Shown here piece after piece: positions 1-6,852 of a stretch of 14,518 nucleotides of DNA (positions are counted from its first letter, which is position 1; each line of letters starts with the position of its first letter). The position numbers were made by a program, and so were the translations under genes. Where the stretch lies: assembly GCA_040507245.1 (NCBI GenBank), contig JBEVVH010000080.1, positions 1 through 14,518 of the forward strand. Reading direction: 5' to 3'. The notes under the pieces were generated by a model. That model had not been told where the DNA came from. It searched no databases and was given only the letters and a program-made list of their open reading frames with translations. Source of the stretch: Thiodiazotropha sp040507245 (GTDB taxonomy: Bacteria > Pseudomonadota > Gammaproteobacteria > Chromatiales > Chromatiaceae).

Positions 1-173
1 GCGCCTACGGCACGTCGGGTTTCCAGTATCGCCTCGCGACTACCGGGGACTACCAGCCTTCGCTTCGCTTTCCCTGGCTGGCAGCGGTTGAATGATCGTA
101 ATATGCACATGTTGTTCTGGAATCCATGGATGAACCGCTGCAATCTGTGGAGGTAAAGGGGTCTGATGTCGGT

Positions 174-1172
174 ATGAAACACATCCTGCTGCTGCTACTG
201 GTTCAAATTTTCCTGTTGTCCCGGCCAATCCAGGCCCAGGAAACGTTCTACGAAGCCATTACGGCAACTCAACGCGAGACCCAGATCGGTTTTACCCGTG
301 CCTACCATCGCGTGGTCCTGTCTGCCGAACTGAACGGACGTGTGGTCAGGGTGAACGGTGATGTGGGAGACAGTCTGCCAGATGGACAGGCGCTGGCCTG
401 TATGGATGACACCTTCATCAATCTGGAATTGCGTGCCAACCGTGTGGAACGCTCGGGCCTGCAGGTGGACCGGGACTACTATCGCAAAGAGGTGGCGCGG
501 ATTCGTCAGTTATTGCAGCAGAACAGTTCCTCGCAGAGCCAATTGGATTCCGCACAGCGCAATCTCGATAAGACTGAATCCCAAATCGAGGCTCTGAACG
601 TACAGGCGGAAGTTTTGAGCGAACGGTTGCAGCGGCTCTGCGTCGTGCCACCCTCCGGTTGGCGGGTGATCGAACGCAACGTCGAACCCGGTCAATGGGT
701 CAACACGGGTGAGCCGATCGGCGTAGCCGGTGATTACCGGCAGCTGGTGGTGCCTTTCGCCCTGAGTTCTGATGAGTATCGTGCGTTACAGGTGCTTCAG
801 CAGACAGGTATTCAGGTGAAGCTGACGGAAACCGGCCAGGAGCTTTCCGCCGGGCTGATCCGTGTGTCCCCGGCATTCGACCCCGCATCCCGAAAGATCG
901 CCTTGCAGCTTCGGCTGGATGAGGGTATAGCCGATCCCCGCGGGGGGCAGAGAGTAGCGCTGACTCTGGATGTCCCGGCCCGGGACGGTGCGGTTATGGT
1001 GCCGGAGCGGGCGTTGCGCCAGCGCTACGAGCAATACTGGCTCAAGCGGGAGGACGGCACCGAAATCCCGGTGGTCTATCGAGGCCGGGAGTCGCGCCCG
1101 GAAGGGGAGTGGGTACGGGTTGCCGCACCGGGTATTGCCCCGGGTGATCGCTTCATTCCCTTCACCGAGTAG
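174..1172 (+). CDS. RND efflux periplasmic adaptor subunit (HlyD/MFP family)
   Basis: This is a membrane-fusion (adaptor) protein that would link the RND pump encoded next to it to an outer-membrane channel. The chosen ATG gives a 332-residue protein beginning with a clean signal peptide (MKHILLLLLVQIFLL, cleavage probably after IQA near residue 21). An in-frame ATG at 126 would put 16 polar residues in front of it and is less likely. A purine-rich stretch (GGAGG at 149-153, AAGGGG at 156-161) precedes the start but is spaced rather far. The two halves of the barrel-sandwich (lipoyl) domain lie at about residues 48-78 and 158-188. Between them is a Gln/Arg/Leu-rich helical hairpin (about 83-157). 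A beta-barrel and a membrane-proximal region follow. The gene stops 5 nt before the pump gene, so the two are almost certainly co-transcribed. The substrate cannot be told from the sequence. Confidence 0.9.
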   Translation: MKHILLLLLVQIFLLSRPIQAQETFYEAITATQRETQIGFTRAYHRVVLSAELNGRVVRVNGDVGDSLPDGQALACMDDTFINLELRANRVERSGLQVDRDYYRKEVARIRQLLQQNSSSQSQLDSAQRNLDKTESQIEALNVQAEVLSERLQRLCVVPPSGWRVIERNVEPGQWVNTGEPIGVAGDYRQLVVPFALSSDEYRALQVLQQTGIQVKLTETGQELSAGLIRVSPAFDPASRKIALQLRLDEGIADPRGGQRVALTLDVPARDGAVMVPERALRQRYEQYWLKREDGTEIPVVYRGRESRPEGEWVRVAAPGIAPGDRFIPFTE

Positions 1173-1177
1173 CCTGC

Positions 1178-4100
1178 GTGCGTGATCTCATCGCCTTTTC
1201 TCTGAAACAGCGGGTTTTTTACAACCTGATGTTTGTCACCCTGATCGTGGTGGGGTTCATCACCCTGTTTGCCCTGCCTGCGGAGCGTTATCCGAACTTC
1301 GGTTTCGGAGAGGTGATCATCTCCACGGTCTACCCGGGCGCCTCGCCGGTAGAGGTCGAGAGCCTGGTGACCCGCAAGATCGAGGAGGCGATCGAAAATG
1401 TGGAGGATGTGGAGTGGGTCAACGCCACCTCGTTCAGCGGACGTTCCAATGTCAGGCTGAAGTTCGTCGACGATACGGATTACGACCGCCTGTTCAATGA
1501 GGTGCGTTTCGAGGTTCTGAACATCGTCAATGAACTTCCCGAAGGGGTCGATCCGCCTCAGTTGCTCAACGTCAAGGTGCAGGACTGGTTGCCTGTGATC
1601 ATGGTGAACCTGGTCGGAGAGCACAGCAATCGCAGCCTGGCACTGGTCGGAGCGGAACTGAAGACCCGCCTGCTGCGGATACTGGGCGTCCAGGAGGTGG
1701 ATTTCTCCGGTGAACAGACCCAGGAGTTTCATGTCTATCTCGATCCCGCCAAGCTGAGAGGCCTGGGGGTCAGTTTCGACCAGGTCTCCCAGGCGTTGAT
1801 CGGTGCGAATCATACTCTTCCTGCCGGCAAGTATCAGGACAGCAGTGGTGAGTATCTGGTCAAGCTCGATGAGCGTTTTGCCAGCCTGGAACAGGTTCAG
1901 TCCACGGTGGTGCGACGGGATGCGGATGGGAGCCTGGTGCGGGTCGAGGACTTGGTGAGCCGACTGGGGATGGGTTACCGGGATGCGATTGTACTTTCAT
2001 CGGTCAATGGCAAACCCTCCCTGGGGCTGAGAGTGATCAAGTCGGATCATGGCAATGCGATCAAGATCCGCGCTGAGATCGTTGCCATGCTCGATGAACT
2101 CCGGCCCTCTCTTCAGGCGCAGGGCATGGATGTGGTGCTGACCCAGGACTCGACGGTGTATATCCAGGATGGCCTGAGCACCCTGGGCATGAACATGCTC
2201 GTGGGTATTACCCTGGTGTCGCTGATCATCTGGTATTTCATGGGAATCCGCAACGCCGGACTGGTGACCATCGGTATCCCGTTCTCCTTCATGATCACCA
2301 TGCTGATCATGTTTCTTACCGGCAACAGCCTGAATGAGATCACCCTGTTCTCCTTCGTCCTGGTGACCGGGATCGTGGTGGATGACGCGATCGTGGTGAC
2401 GGAGAACATCTATCGTCATGTGCAGGAGGGTCATCCCCTCAGGGATGCGATCATCAACGGCACAGCCGAGGTGGCGATTCCGGTCATCTCCGCGACCATG
2501 ACCACGGTGGCGGCGTTTCTGCCGATGCTGATCATGACCGGCGCGATCGGTCAGTTCTTCGCCCTGGTGCCGAAAGCGGTGACTTATGCGATTCTCGCGT
2601 CCCTGGTGGAGTGCCTGCTGGTGCTGCCAATCCACTACCTGGATTTCGGGCCCCGGGCGCAGAACGCGGTACACCTGATGGAGCGGGACAATGCGTTGAT
2701 GCGCATCGCCCGGCGATTCACCGACTGGCTGCTGGGACTCACCATGCGCTACCGGCTGACCTCTGTGTCGGTGGTGATCGGTCTGTTTCTGGTCTCCCTG
2801 GTGATCATCGTGCTTTCTCTGAGCGGTCGCGTGCCGTTGGTGAAGATCCAGTTCTTTCCCGACGACTACAAGCTCTACTACGTGGATGTGGTGGGACCGA
2901 GCAGCATCACCATTGAGGAGGTGAACGAACGGGTCAAGCAGATTGCCGCAACCGTGATGGAGGATGGTCCCGGCATGGCCAGCGCCGCGAGCGGCTTGGC
3001 GGGGATGTATTTCAACGAGGATTACGAACCGGTGTACGGCAATAATCATGGCTCGGTCATGGTTACCATGCCGAGCGTGTCGGACCAATCCTTCGACGAT
3101 CCACTGGCGCATCTGGATCGCATGCGGGAGAAGCTCAAACCCCTGTATGAGAATGACGGCTATCAGTTGCACATCCATCCCCAGAGTGATGGACCTCCGA
3201 GCGGTAAGGACATCAATGTGAGGGTGGTAGGGGCCGATGTGAAGGCGGTTTCCGCGTTGGCGGCTGAGCTGCTCCAGTACATGCGTCAGTCCGATGCGAT
3301 CGGGCCCCATCTGATCGATCTGGATGACGACCAGGGCATTCCCAAAAGGGTGTTACGCTTCGAGGTGGATCAGCGGCGGGTGGCGGAATATGGACTGGAC
3401 AATGCCCAGGTGGCGCGACTGGCGGCCAGCGTCCTGGATGGACGCTATCTGGGCAAGTACCGGCATATCGATGAGGAGGTCGATCTGAAACTGGGCATCG
3501 AGCCAGGTGCGCTCAATCATCCGGAACAGGCGCTCTACATTCCTGTGGTCGAGTCCGCCGGTGAGCCTGTGTATTTGCGCGACCTGGTGCGCATGGTCTC
3601 CTACAATGAATCCGGCGAGATCAAACGCTACCAGGGACAGCGCGCCGTCAGTATCAAGGCGGACATCCGTGAAGGGGCTCCCACCTCAACGCCGGCCATC
3701 GTCAATGCCGTGAGAAGCCATTACGCACAGATTCGTGATGATTATCCCGGCGCTACAGTGATTTTCGGCGGTGAGCATGAGGATACCCAACGCTCGTTCG
3801 AATCCCTCGGCTTCGCCTTCATCATCGCGGTGCTGGTGATGTACGTGATCCTGGCCACCCAGTTCCAGTCCTACCTGCAGCCTTTTATCATCCTCTCAGC
3901 AATCGTCTTCGCCCTGATCGGGGTGGTGTTCGGCAAACTCATCACCCAATCCCTGTTTACTATCAACAGCTTCATTGCGGTGATCGGCGTGGCCGGTGTG
4001 GTGGTGAATGACGCATTGGTGCTGATCGACTTCATCAACAAGCGCTATCGTGCCGGAATGTCGCGTAAGGAAGCGATCATCGAAGGGGTGCATGTGCGGT

Positions 4101-4339
4101 TACGTCCCATTCTGTTGACCACACTGACCACCACCCTGGGGCTGTTGCCCATGGCGATCGGCATACCCAGCTACTCTTTGATCTGGGGCACCATGGCCTC
4201 GACGTTCGTTACCGGACTGGCCACGGCCACAACCCTGACCTTGTTTATCATACCGGTGCTCTGGGATCTTCTACAGGGATTGCAGGAACGCTTGCAGCGC
4301 AGACGGAAGAGGGCTGATGCGGGGGGACTGGTCGGCTGA
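1178..4339 (+). CDS. RND efflux transporter permease subunit (AcrB-like)
   Basis: This is an inner-membrane proton-driven efflux pump of the RND superfamily, 1053 residues, a normal full length. It starts at a GTG 5 nt after the adaptor stop, with only a weak ribosome site, which suggests translational coupling. TM1 is near residues 13-33 and is followed by the typical periplasmic start (VYPGASPVEVE, about 51-61). The duplicated layout (TM1, porter loop, TM2-6, TM7, porter loop, TM8-12) is visible. TM4 carries the adjacent Asp pair D402-D403 (GIVVDDAIVV) that relays protons in this family. In TM10 the Lys seen in AcrB is replaced by Asn-Asp (N944-D945 in VVVNDALVLIDF), a variant found in many RND pumps that are not AcrB orthologues. 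No outer-membrane factor or regulator gene is adjacent, so it may share a TolC encoded elsewhere. The substrate class is unknown. Confidence 0.95.
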   Translation: MRDLIAFSLKQRVFYNLMFVTLIVVGFITLFALPAERYPNFGFGEVIISTVYPGASPVEVESLVTRKIEEAIENVEDVEWVNATSFSGRSNVRLKFVDDTDYDRLFNEVRFEVLNIVNELPEGVDPPQLLNVKVQDWLPVIMVNLVGEHSNRSLALVGAELKTRLLRILGVQEVDFSGEQTQEFHVYLDPAKLRGLGVSFDQVSQALIGANHTLPAGKYQDSSGEYLVKLDERFASLEQVQSTVVRRDADGSLVRVEDLVSRLGMGYRDAIVLSSVNGKPSLGLRVIKSDHGNAIKIRAEIVAMLDELRPSLQAQGMDVVLTQDSTVYIQDGLSTLGMNMLVGITLVSLIIWYFMGIRNAGLVTIGIPFSFMITMLIMFLTGNSLNEITLFSFVLVTGIVVDDAIVVTENIYRHVQEGHPLRDAIINGTAEVAIPVISATMTTVAAFLPMLIMTGAIGQFFALVPKAVTYAILASLVECLLVLPIHYLDFGPRAQNAVHLMERDNALMRIARRFTDWLLGLTMRYRLTSVSVVIGLFLVSLVIIVLSLSGRVPLVKIQFFPDDYKLYYVDVVGPSSITIEEVNERVKQIAATVMEDGPGMASAASGLAGMYFNEDYEPVYGNNHGSVMVTMPSVSDQSFDDPLAHLDRMREKLKPLYENDGYQLHIHPQSDGPPSGKDINVRVVGADVKAVSALAAELLQYMRQSDAIGPHLIDLDDDQGIPKRVLRFEVDQRRVAEYGLDNAQVARLAASVLDGRYLGKYRHIDEEVDLKLGIEPGALNHPEQALYIPVVESAGEPVYLRDLVRMVSYNESGEIKRYQGQRAVSIKADIREGAPTSTPAIVNAVRSHYAQIRDDYPGATVIFGGEHEDTQRSFESLGFAFIIAVLVMYVILATQFQSYLQPFIILSAIVFALIGVVFGKLITQSLFTINSFIAVIGVAGVVVNDALVLIDFINKRYRAGMSRKEAIIEGVHVRLRPILLTTLTTTLGLLPMAIGIPSYSLIWGTMASTFVTGLATATTLTLFIIPVLWDLLQGLQERLQRRRKRADAGGLVG

Positions 4340-4386
4340 AGGGATATCCAGTTGCGTAGCGGCAGTGTGCTCCGGACAGTCGCGCC

Positions 4387-4548
4387 TCAGACCGCAGTGA
4401 AGCTGCTGATGTCCAGACTTTTCAACGTCATCGTCTCAAAGGGATTCGACTGTTTGGTGTAAATATGGGTGGTGTTCAGAGTCGCGCTGACACTGAATGG
4501 GGTCATGAAACCCAGGGTAAGCAGCAATCGTTTGATGTTCATGGTCAT
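4387..4548 (-). CDS. Small secreted peptide (53 aa), hypothetical
   Basis: This is a short ORF, not recognised as a known family. It encodes 53 residues from the ATG at 4548-4546. The first 22 or so form a convincing signal peptide: Lys-Arg, then LLLTLGFMTPF, then a VSA cleavage site. The remaining 31 residues are polar and Thr/Ser-rich and contain no Cys. Support for a real gene comes from its upstream signals. An AGGA ribosome site lies 8 nt before the ATG. A near-consensus sigma-54 promoter at 4576-4593 would place the transcript start about 18 nt before the ATG. A second ATG two codons downstream (4542-4540) is further from the ribosome site. The gene runs tail-to-tail with the RND pump (47 nt apart) and divergently from tsaB. 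Alternatively it is the remnant 5' end of a longer secreted protein. Its function is unknown; it could be a secreted signal or a periplasmic stress peptide. Confidence 0.6.
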   Translation of the reverse strand: MTMNIKRLLLTLGFMTPFSVSATLNTTHIYTKQSNPFETMTLKSLDISSFTAV

Positions 4549-4575
4549 GGGTCGTTTCCTGTGTTTCAAGTTGTC

Positions 4576-4593
4576 TAGCAAATAAGGTGCCAA
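4576..4593 (-). promoter_or_regulatory. Sigma-54 (RpoN) -24/-12 promoter for the small peptide gene
   Basis: Read on the minus strand the site is TTGGCACCTTATTTGCTA. It matches the RpoN consensus TGGCAC-N5-TTGCW exactly, with GG of the -24 element and GC of the -12 element at the required spacing. The predicted start near 4566 gives a leader of about 18 nt containing the AGGA ribosome site. This promoter class needs an enhancer-binding activator, whose sites usually lie some 80-200 bp upstream. No activator gene is in the window. Confidence 0.75.
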
Positions 4594-4654
4594 GTATTGG
4601 TTTATTAGAATAAATGCATATAGTTATGAATGCTGTGGTAGTTGGATGGTGATC

Positions 4655-4669
4655 AGTGTAAAAAATTCC
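4655..4669 (+). repeat. Direct repeat copy 1 (AGTGTAAAAAATTCC)
   Basis: This copy matches the copy at 4776-4790 at 14 of 15 positions, and a GAAA follows both. It lies about 90 bp upstream of the predicted sigma-54 transcript start, which is in the usual range for an activator site. That role is an inference from position only. Confidence 0.45.
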
Positions 4670-4775
4670 GAAACTTGTGAAACGGTAAAAATACCAACCT
4701 TTACAGCTGGTTAGATGTGATGCTTGATGGTAGGATTCGAGAGGTTTGGCTAACTGAGGCGAATATCCAGGTTGA

Positions 4776-4790
4776 AGTGTAAAAAATCCC
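4776..4790 (+). repeat. Direct repeat copy 2 (AGTGTAAAAAATCCC)
   Basis: Second copy, 121 bp from the first and in the same orientation. It differs by T to C at position 13. It lies roughly 210 bp upstream of the predicted sigma-54 start and about 70 bp before the candidate tsaB -35 box, so it could serve either gene. Confidence 0.45.
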
Positions 4791-4859
4791 TGAAAATAAG
4801 AATTTAGGTTATATCTGGCGGCTGCATCGCAGACTTCACGGATCCGTATAGAGTAACCC

Positions 4860-4887
4860 TTGATTGTTTTTAAGTTATTGATATTAA
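4860..4887 (+). promoter_or_regulatory. tsaB: Candidate sigma-70 promoter for tsaB
   Basis: TTGATT (-35) and TATTAA (-10) are separated by 16 bp in an AT-rich stretch. This would give a leader of about 100 nt before the tsaB ATG. The match is fair and the local AT richness makes chance matches common. Confidence 0.3.
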
Positions 4888-4992
4888 AATTTTTTATAGT
4901 CGCTGTGCAGTGTCATTCCGGGGCGATACCCAAATGTTTGACTGTTCCGACAAAGCCATCACTTCACCAGCACTTCGATCCATTGGATAAGC

Positions 4993-5673
4993 ATGAAGAT
5001 TCTCGCCATTGAAACCGCTACGGAAGCCTGTTCCGCCGCCTTGCTGATTGACCAGGAAATCACCCTGCGCCACACGGTCAAGCCCAGGGGGCATAGTGAA
5101 TTGGTACTGGGCATGATGGATGAGTTGCTCTCAGCGGCCGGGATGAAGATCATTGATCTGGACGCGTTTGCCTTCGGTCGTGGTCCCGGTTCCTTTACCG
5201 GGGTGCGGATCGCCACCGGTGTCATTCAGGGTGCTGCTCTTGGGGCCGATCTGCCGGTGGTTCCGGTTTCCACGCTGGCGGCTCTGGCCCAGCGAGGCTA
5301 TCGTGAACTGGGTCAGTCATGTCTGTTACCGGCCTATGATGCAAGAATGGGTGAACTCTACTGGGCCGCCTACCGCGTCGGTGAGCGGGGTCTGGTGACG
5401 CCGGTCATTGCTGAGCAGGTGGCTACCGCTGAGCAGGTGGATCTACCTGATGCGGAGTGCTGGTATGGGGTTGGCAGCGGCTGGGGTTGCTGCGCCGAGC
5501 CTTTGCAGACGCGACTGGGCGGACAGCTGCTGGGGTTCACGGATGAGTTTCATTGCAGCGCCGAGGATGTGGCACGGCTGGCGGTTGAGGATTTTCGTCT
5601 CGGTAGGGCGGTGGCGCCTGAACTGGCCCTGCCGGTCTATCTGCGTAACCAGGTGGCGCAGAAGCCCGGATGA
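4993..5673 (+). CDS. tsaB: tRNA threonylcarbamoyladenosine biosynthesis protein TsaB
   Basis: TsaB is the scaffold partner of TsaD, acting with TsaE, in transferring the threonylcarbamoyl group to A37 of ANN-decoding tRNAs (t6A) in the cytoplasm. The 226-residue length is normal. The N-terminus (MKILAIETATEACSAALL) is the first ASKHA-fold strand pair. The family signature GRGPGSFTGVRI lies at about residues 63-74, followed by the conserved PVVPVSTLAALA segment (about 89-100) and DARMGELYWA (about 116-125). The ATG at 4993 is the natural start; it has a weak GGAT ribosome site 5 nt before it. The gene stands alone here between a minus-strand peptide gene and the converging lipoprotein genes. 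TsaD and TsaE are not in the window, which is normal since they are usually unlinked. Confidence 0.95.
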   Translation: MKILAIETATEACSAALLIDQEITLRHTVKPRGHSELVLGMMDELLSAAGMKIIDLDAFAFGRGPGSFTGVRIATGVIQGAALGADLPVVPVSTLAALAQRGYRELGQSCLLPAYDARMGELYWAAYRVGERGLVTPVIAEQVATAEQVDLPDAECWYGVGSGWGCCAEPLQTRLGGQLLGFTDEFHCSAEDVARLAVEDFRLGRAVAPELALPVYLRNQVAQKPG

Positions 5674-5699
5674 TCTTTGGGTAGTTGACTGTGGGTCAT

Positions 5700-5727
5700 G
5701 GATTGGGTTGTGATCAGAACCCAATCC
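5700..5727. repeat. Perfect 10-bp inverted repeat between convergent genes
   Basis: The arms GGATTGGGTT (5700-5709) and AACCCAATCC (5718-5727) flank an 8-nt loop. The element lies between tsaB and the converging lipoprotein gene and covers that gene's last codons and stop. No T-run follows on either strand, so it is not a standard intrinsic terminator. It could still act as a bidirectional 3'-end stabiliser or pause hairpin. Confidence 0.5.
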
Positions 5728-6217
5728 CGATGCCGATGCTACCGTAACCACCGCCGCCACTGCTCGCGCCGAAGCCGAAATGCACACTGGGTCGCGCCCG
5801 GGTTTTTCCCGGTTCAGGCCAAATCGCCAGATCTTCACAAAGCATGACCGGGAACCGGTACTCGGCTTCCCCCACTTGTCCGGTTTGCACATCAAGGATT
5901 GGCCCGGTTGCGGTGAGTTGGCGCCCCACCGTGAGTGGTTCCGACGTTTGCTCGTCGGTGATGCGTGCCAGGAAGCGTCCACTGGACTTCCTTTCGGTCA
6001 GCGGGCGTCCATCTGTGTCAAGGGGGTAGGCCAGTATCTCCAGTTCCTCGGAGCGGATGCCGATCAGAATGCCACCCCATTGGACAACCCGGTCTTCTTT
6101 CGGGGCGGTCTCCTGGCTGACTTCATGAGGTGATGGACTGCGCTCAGCCTGTGGCACGGTTGGCAGACTGCTGCAGCCAGCAAAGAGCGTCACGAAAAGG
6201 AGCGTAAGCAGGCGCAT
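5714..6217 (-). CDS. Slp-family outer-membrane lipoprotein, Gly-rich tail (second of tandem pair)
   Basis: This is a predicted outer-membrane lipoprotein of 167 residues. The start is placed at the ATG at 6217, because MRLLTLLFVTLFAGC is a lipoprotein signal with the lipidated Cys at residue 15. The reading frame is open further upstream, but that stretch only shadows the neighbouring gene. Ser at +2 fits outer-membrane sorting. The core resembles Slp/YeaY: VVQWGGILIGI (44-54), then EILAYPLDTDGRPL and SSGRFLARI (78-86), then a short strand LTATGPI. The tail (about 145-167) is unlike Slp. It is Gly-rich with alternating Ile/Gly and ends in Phe. The gene begins 4 nt after the stop of the preceding Slp gene, so the pair is co-transcribed. 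A role in the envelope is an inference; the molecular function of Slp proteins is poorly known. Confidence 0.8.
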   Translation of the reverse strand: MRLLTLLFVTLFAGCSSLPTVPQAERSPSPHEVSQETAPKEDRVVQWGGILIGIRSEELEILAYPLDTDGRPLTERKSSGRFLARITDEQTSEPLTVGRQLTATGPILDVQTGQVGEAEYRFPVMLCEDLAIWPEPGKTRARPSVHFGFGASSGGGGYGSIGIGIGF

Positions 6218-6221
6218 GAGA

Positions 6222-6767
6222 CTAATGACGATAGGGATATCTGTTCCAGTAGTAGGGATAATAGGGATAGTAGAAGGGGTCATAAAAGGGGTCGTGATAG
6301 TAGTAGCGGGGATAGGTCTGTTCCTTTGGCCACAGGTAGTAGTAACCTGCTTTGACCACGGGATAGACATAGGGATAGTCCCCAACCGGTTTTTCGGTGG
6401 TGCTGTCGATGATTCCCACTATGGTGATCTTACGCTTGTTTGGAAAATCCTCGGGTTCGAGAAAGCCATCGATGCGGGCAATGAAGCGCCCACCGCTTTT
6501 ACTGTCATTGACGGGTTTACCGGACTTGTTGAGTTTTTGTGCGAGGATCTCGATCCGGGTTTCGTCGGCGAGGTTTCCCACTTCGATGATTTCCCCGCCC
6601 CAGCGAACCCTGGAATCGATGAACGGCTCTGGATCCTGCTGAACCTCATCCACCCGGATATCCCCGTCAACGGGGGTGCGTATTGCCACCGGGATGTTAG
6701 AGGCGCAGGCCCCCAGCAGGGTGGTGGCCATCAGGGTCAGGGTCAAACTCAGGGTGTGTGTGTTCAT
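6222..6767 (-). CDS. Slp-family outer-membrane lipoprotein, Tyr-rich tail
   Basis: This is a starvation-lipoprotein (Slp) family protein of 181 residues. The ATG at 6767 gives a signal peptide with lipobox LLGAC (Cys21). A TTG four codons upstream is possible but adds nothing. Slp hallmarks are clear: RVRWGGEIIEV (53-63), EILAQKLNKSGKPV (73-86), SGGRFIARIDGFLEP (91-105) and KITIVGII (113-120). The last 40 residues (142-181) are extraordinary: 16 are Tyr, with many Pro, Phe, Trp and Arg. The gene lies 85 nt downstream of the MotB/ExbD-like gene on the same strand with no strong terminator between. It is followed after 4 nt by a second Slp homologue. The run of four genes suggests a shared envelope role, which is an inference from layout. 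Confidence 0.85.
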   Translation of the reverse strand: MNTHTLSLTLTLMATTLLGACASNIPVAIRTPVDGDIRVDEVQQDPEPFIDSRVRWGGEIIEVGNLADETRIEILAQKLNKSGKPVNDSKSGGRFIARIDGFLEPEDFPNKRKITIVGIIDSTTEKPVGDYPYVYPVVKAGYYYLWPKEQTYPRYYYHDPFYDPFYYPYYPYYWNRYPYRH

Positions 6768-6852
6768 GGGGCCTGCCAACGTTCAGCTGTTCCGCTCTGA
6801 TGGGTTGGACTCAGGGTAGGGAGGATTAATTCCCCGGGGTCCGGGATCATGG

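Larger units (their letters stand above)
4594..4992. other. AT-rich intergenic regulatory region between peptide gene and tsaB
   Basis: About 400 bp without a convincing gene on either strand, much richer in A and T than the surroundings. It holds the upstream region of the sigma-54 promoter and the two copies of a 15-bp direct repeat. It also contains the likely tsaB promoter, a short ACGGATCCGT palindrome (4838-4847) of doubtful meaning, and poly-A/T tracts that could favour DNA bending. Confidence 0.6.

Noticed and set aside
1..173. Possible tail of an upstream gene; frames 1 and 3 are open from the window edge (to stops at 154-156 and 93-95), and a CCAGCC/GGCTGG inverted repeat lies near 52-81
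   Set aside because: Neither translation resembles a protein, the stretches are short and cut by the window edge, and the 6-bp stem has a 17-nt loop and no T-run.
126..173. Upstream ATG start for the RND adaptor
   Set aside because: It would place 16 polar residues before an otherwise complete signal peptide; the ATG at 174 is preferred.
1997..3310. 437-codon open frame on the minus strand inside the RND pump gene
   Set aside because: Translation is His/Gln/Arg-rich with no domain pattern, as expected for the antisense of GC-rich coding sequence; the plus-strand pump is unmistakable.
4838..4847. ACGGATCCGT palindrome upstream of tsaB
   Set aside because: A single 10-bp palindrome is expected about a dozen times by chance in a window this long, and it does not extend.
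6218..6385. In-frame upstream extension of the second Slp gene
   Set aside because: It lies wholly inside the first Slp gene and would bury the lipoprotein signal peptide that starts at 6217.
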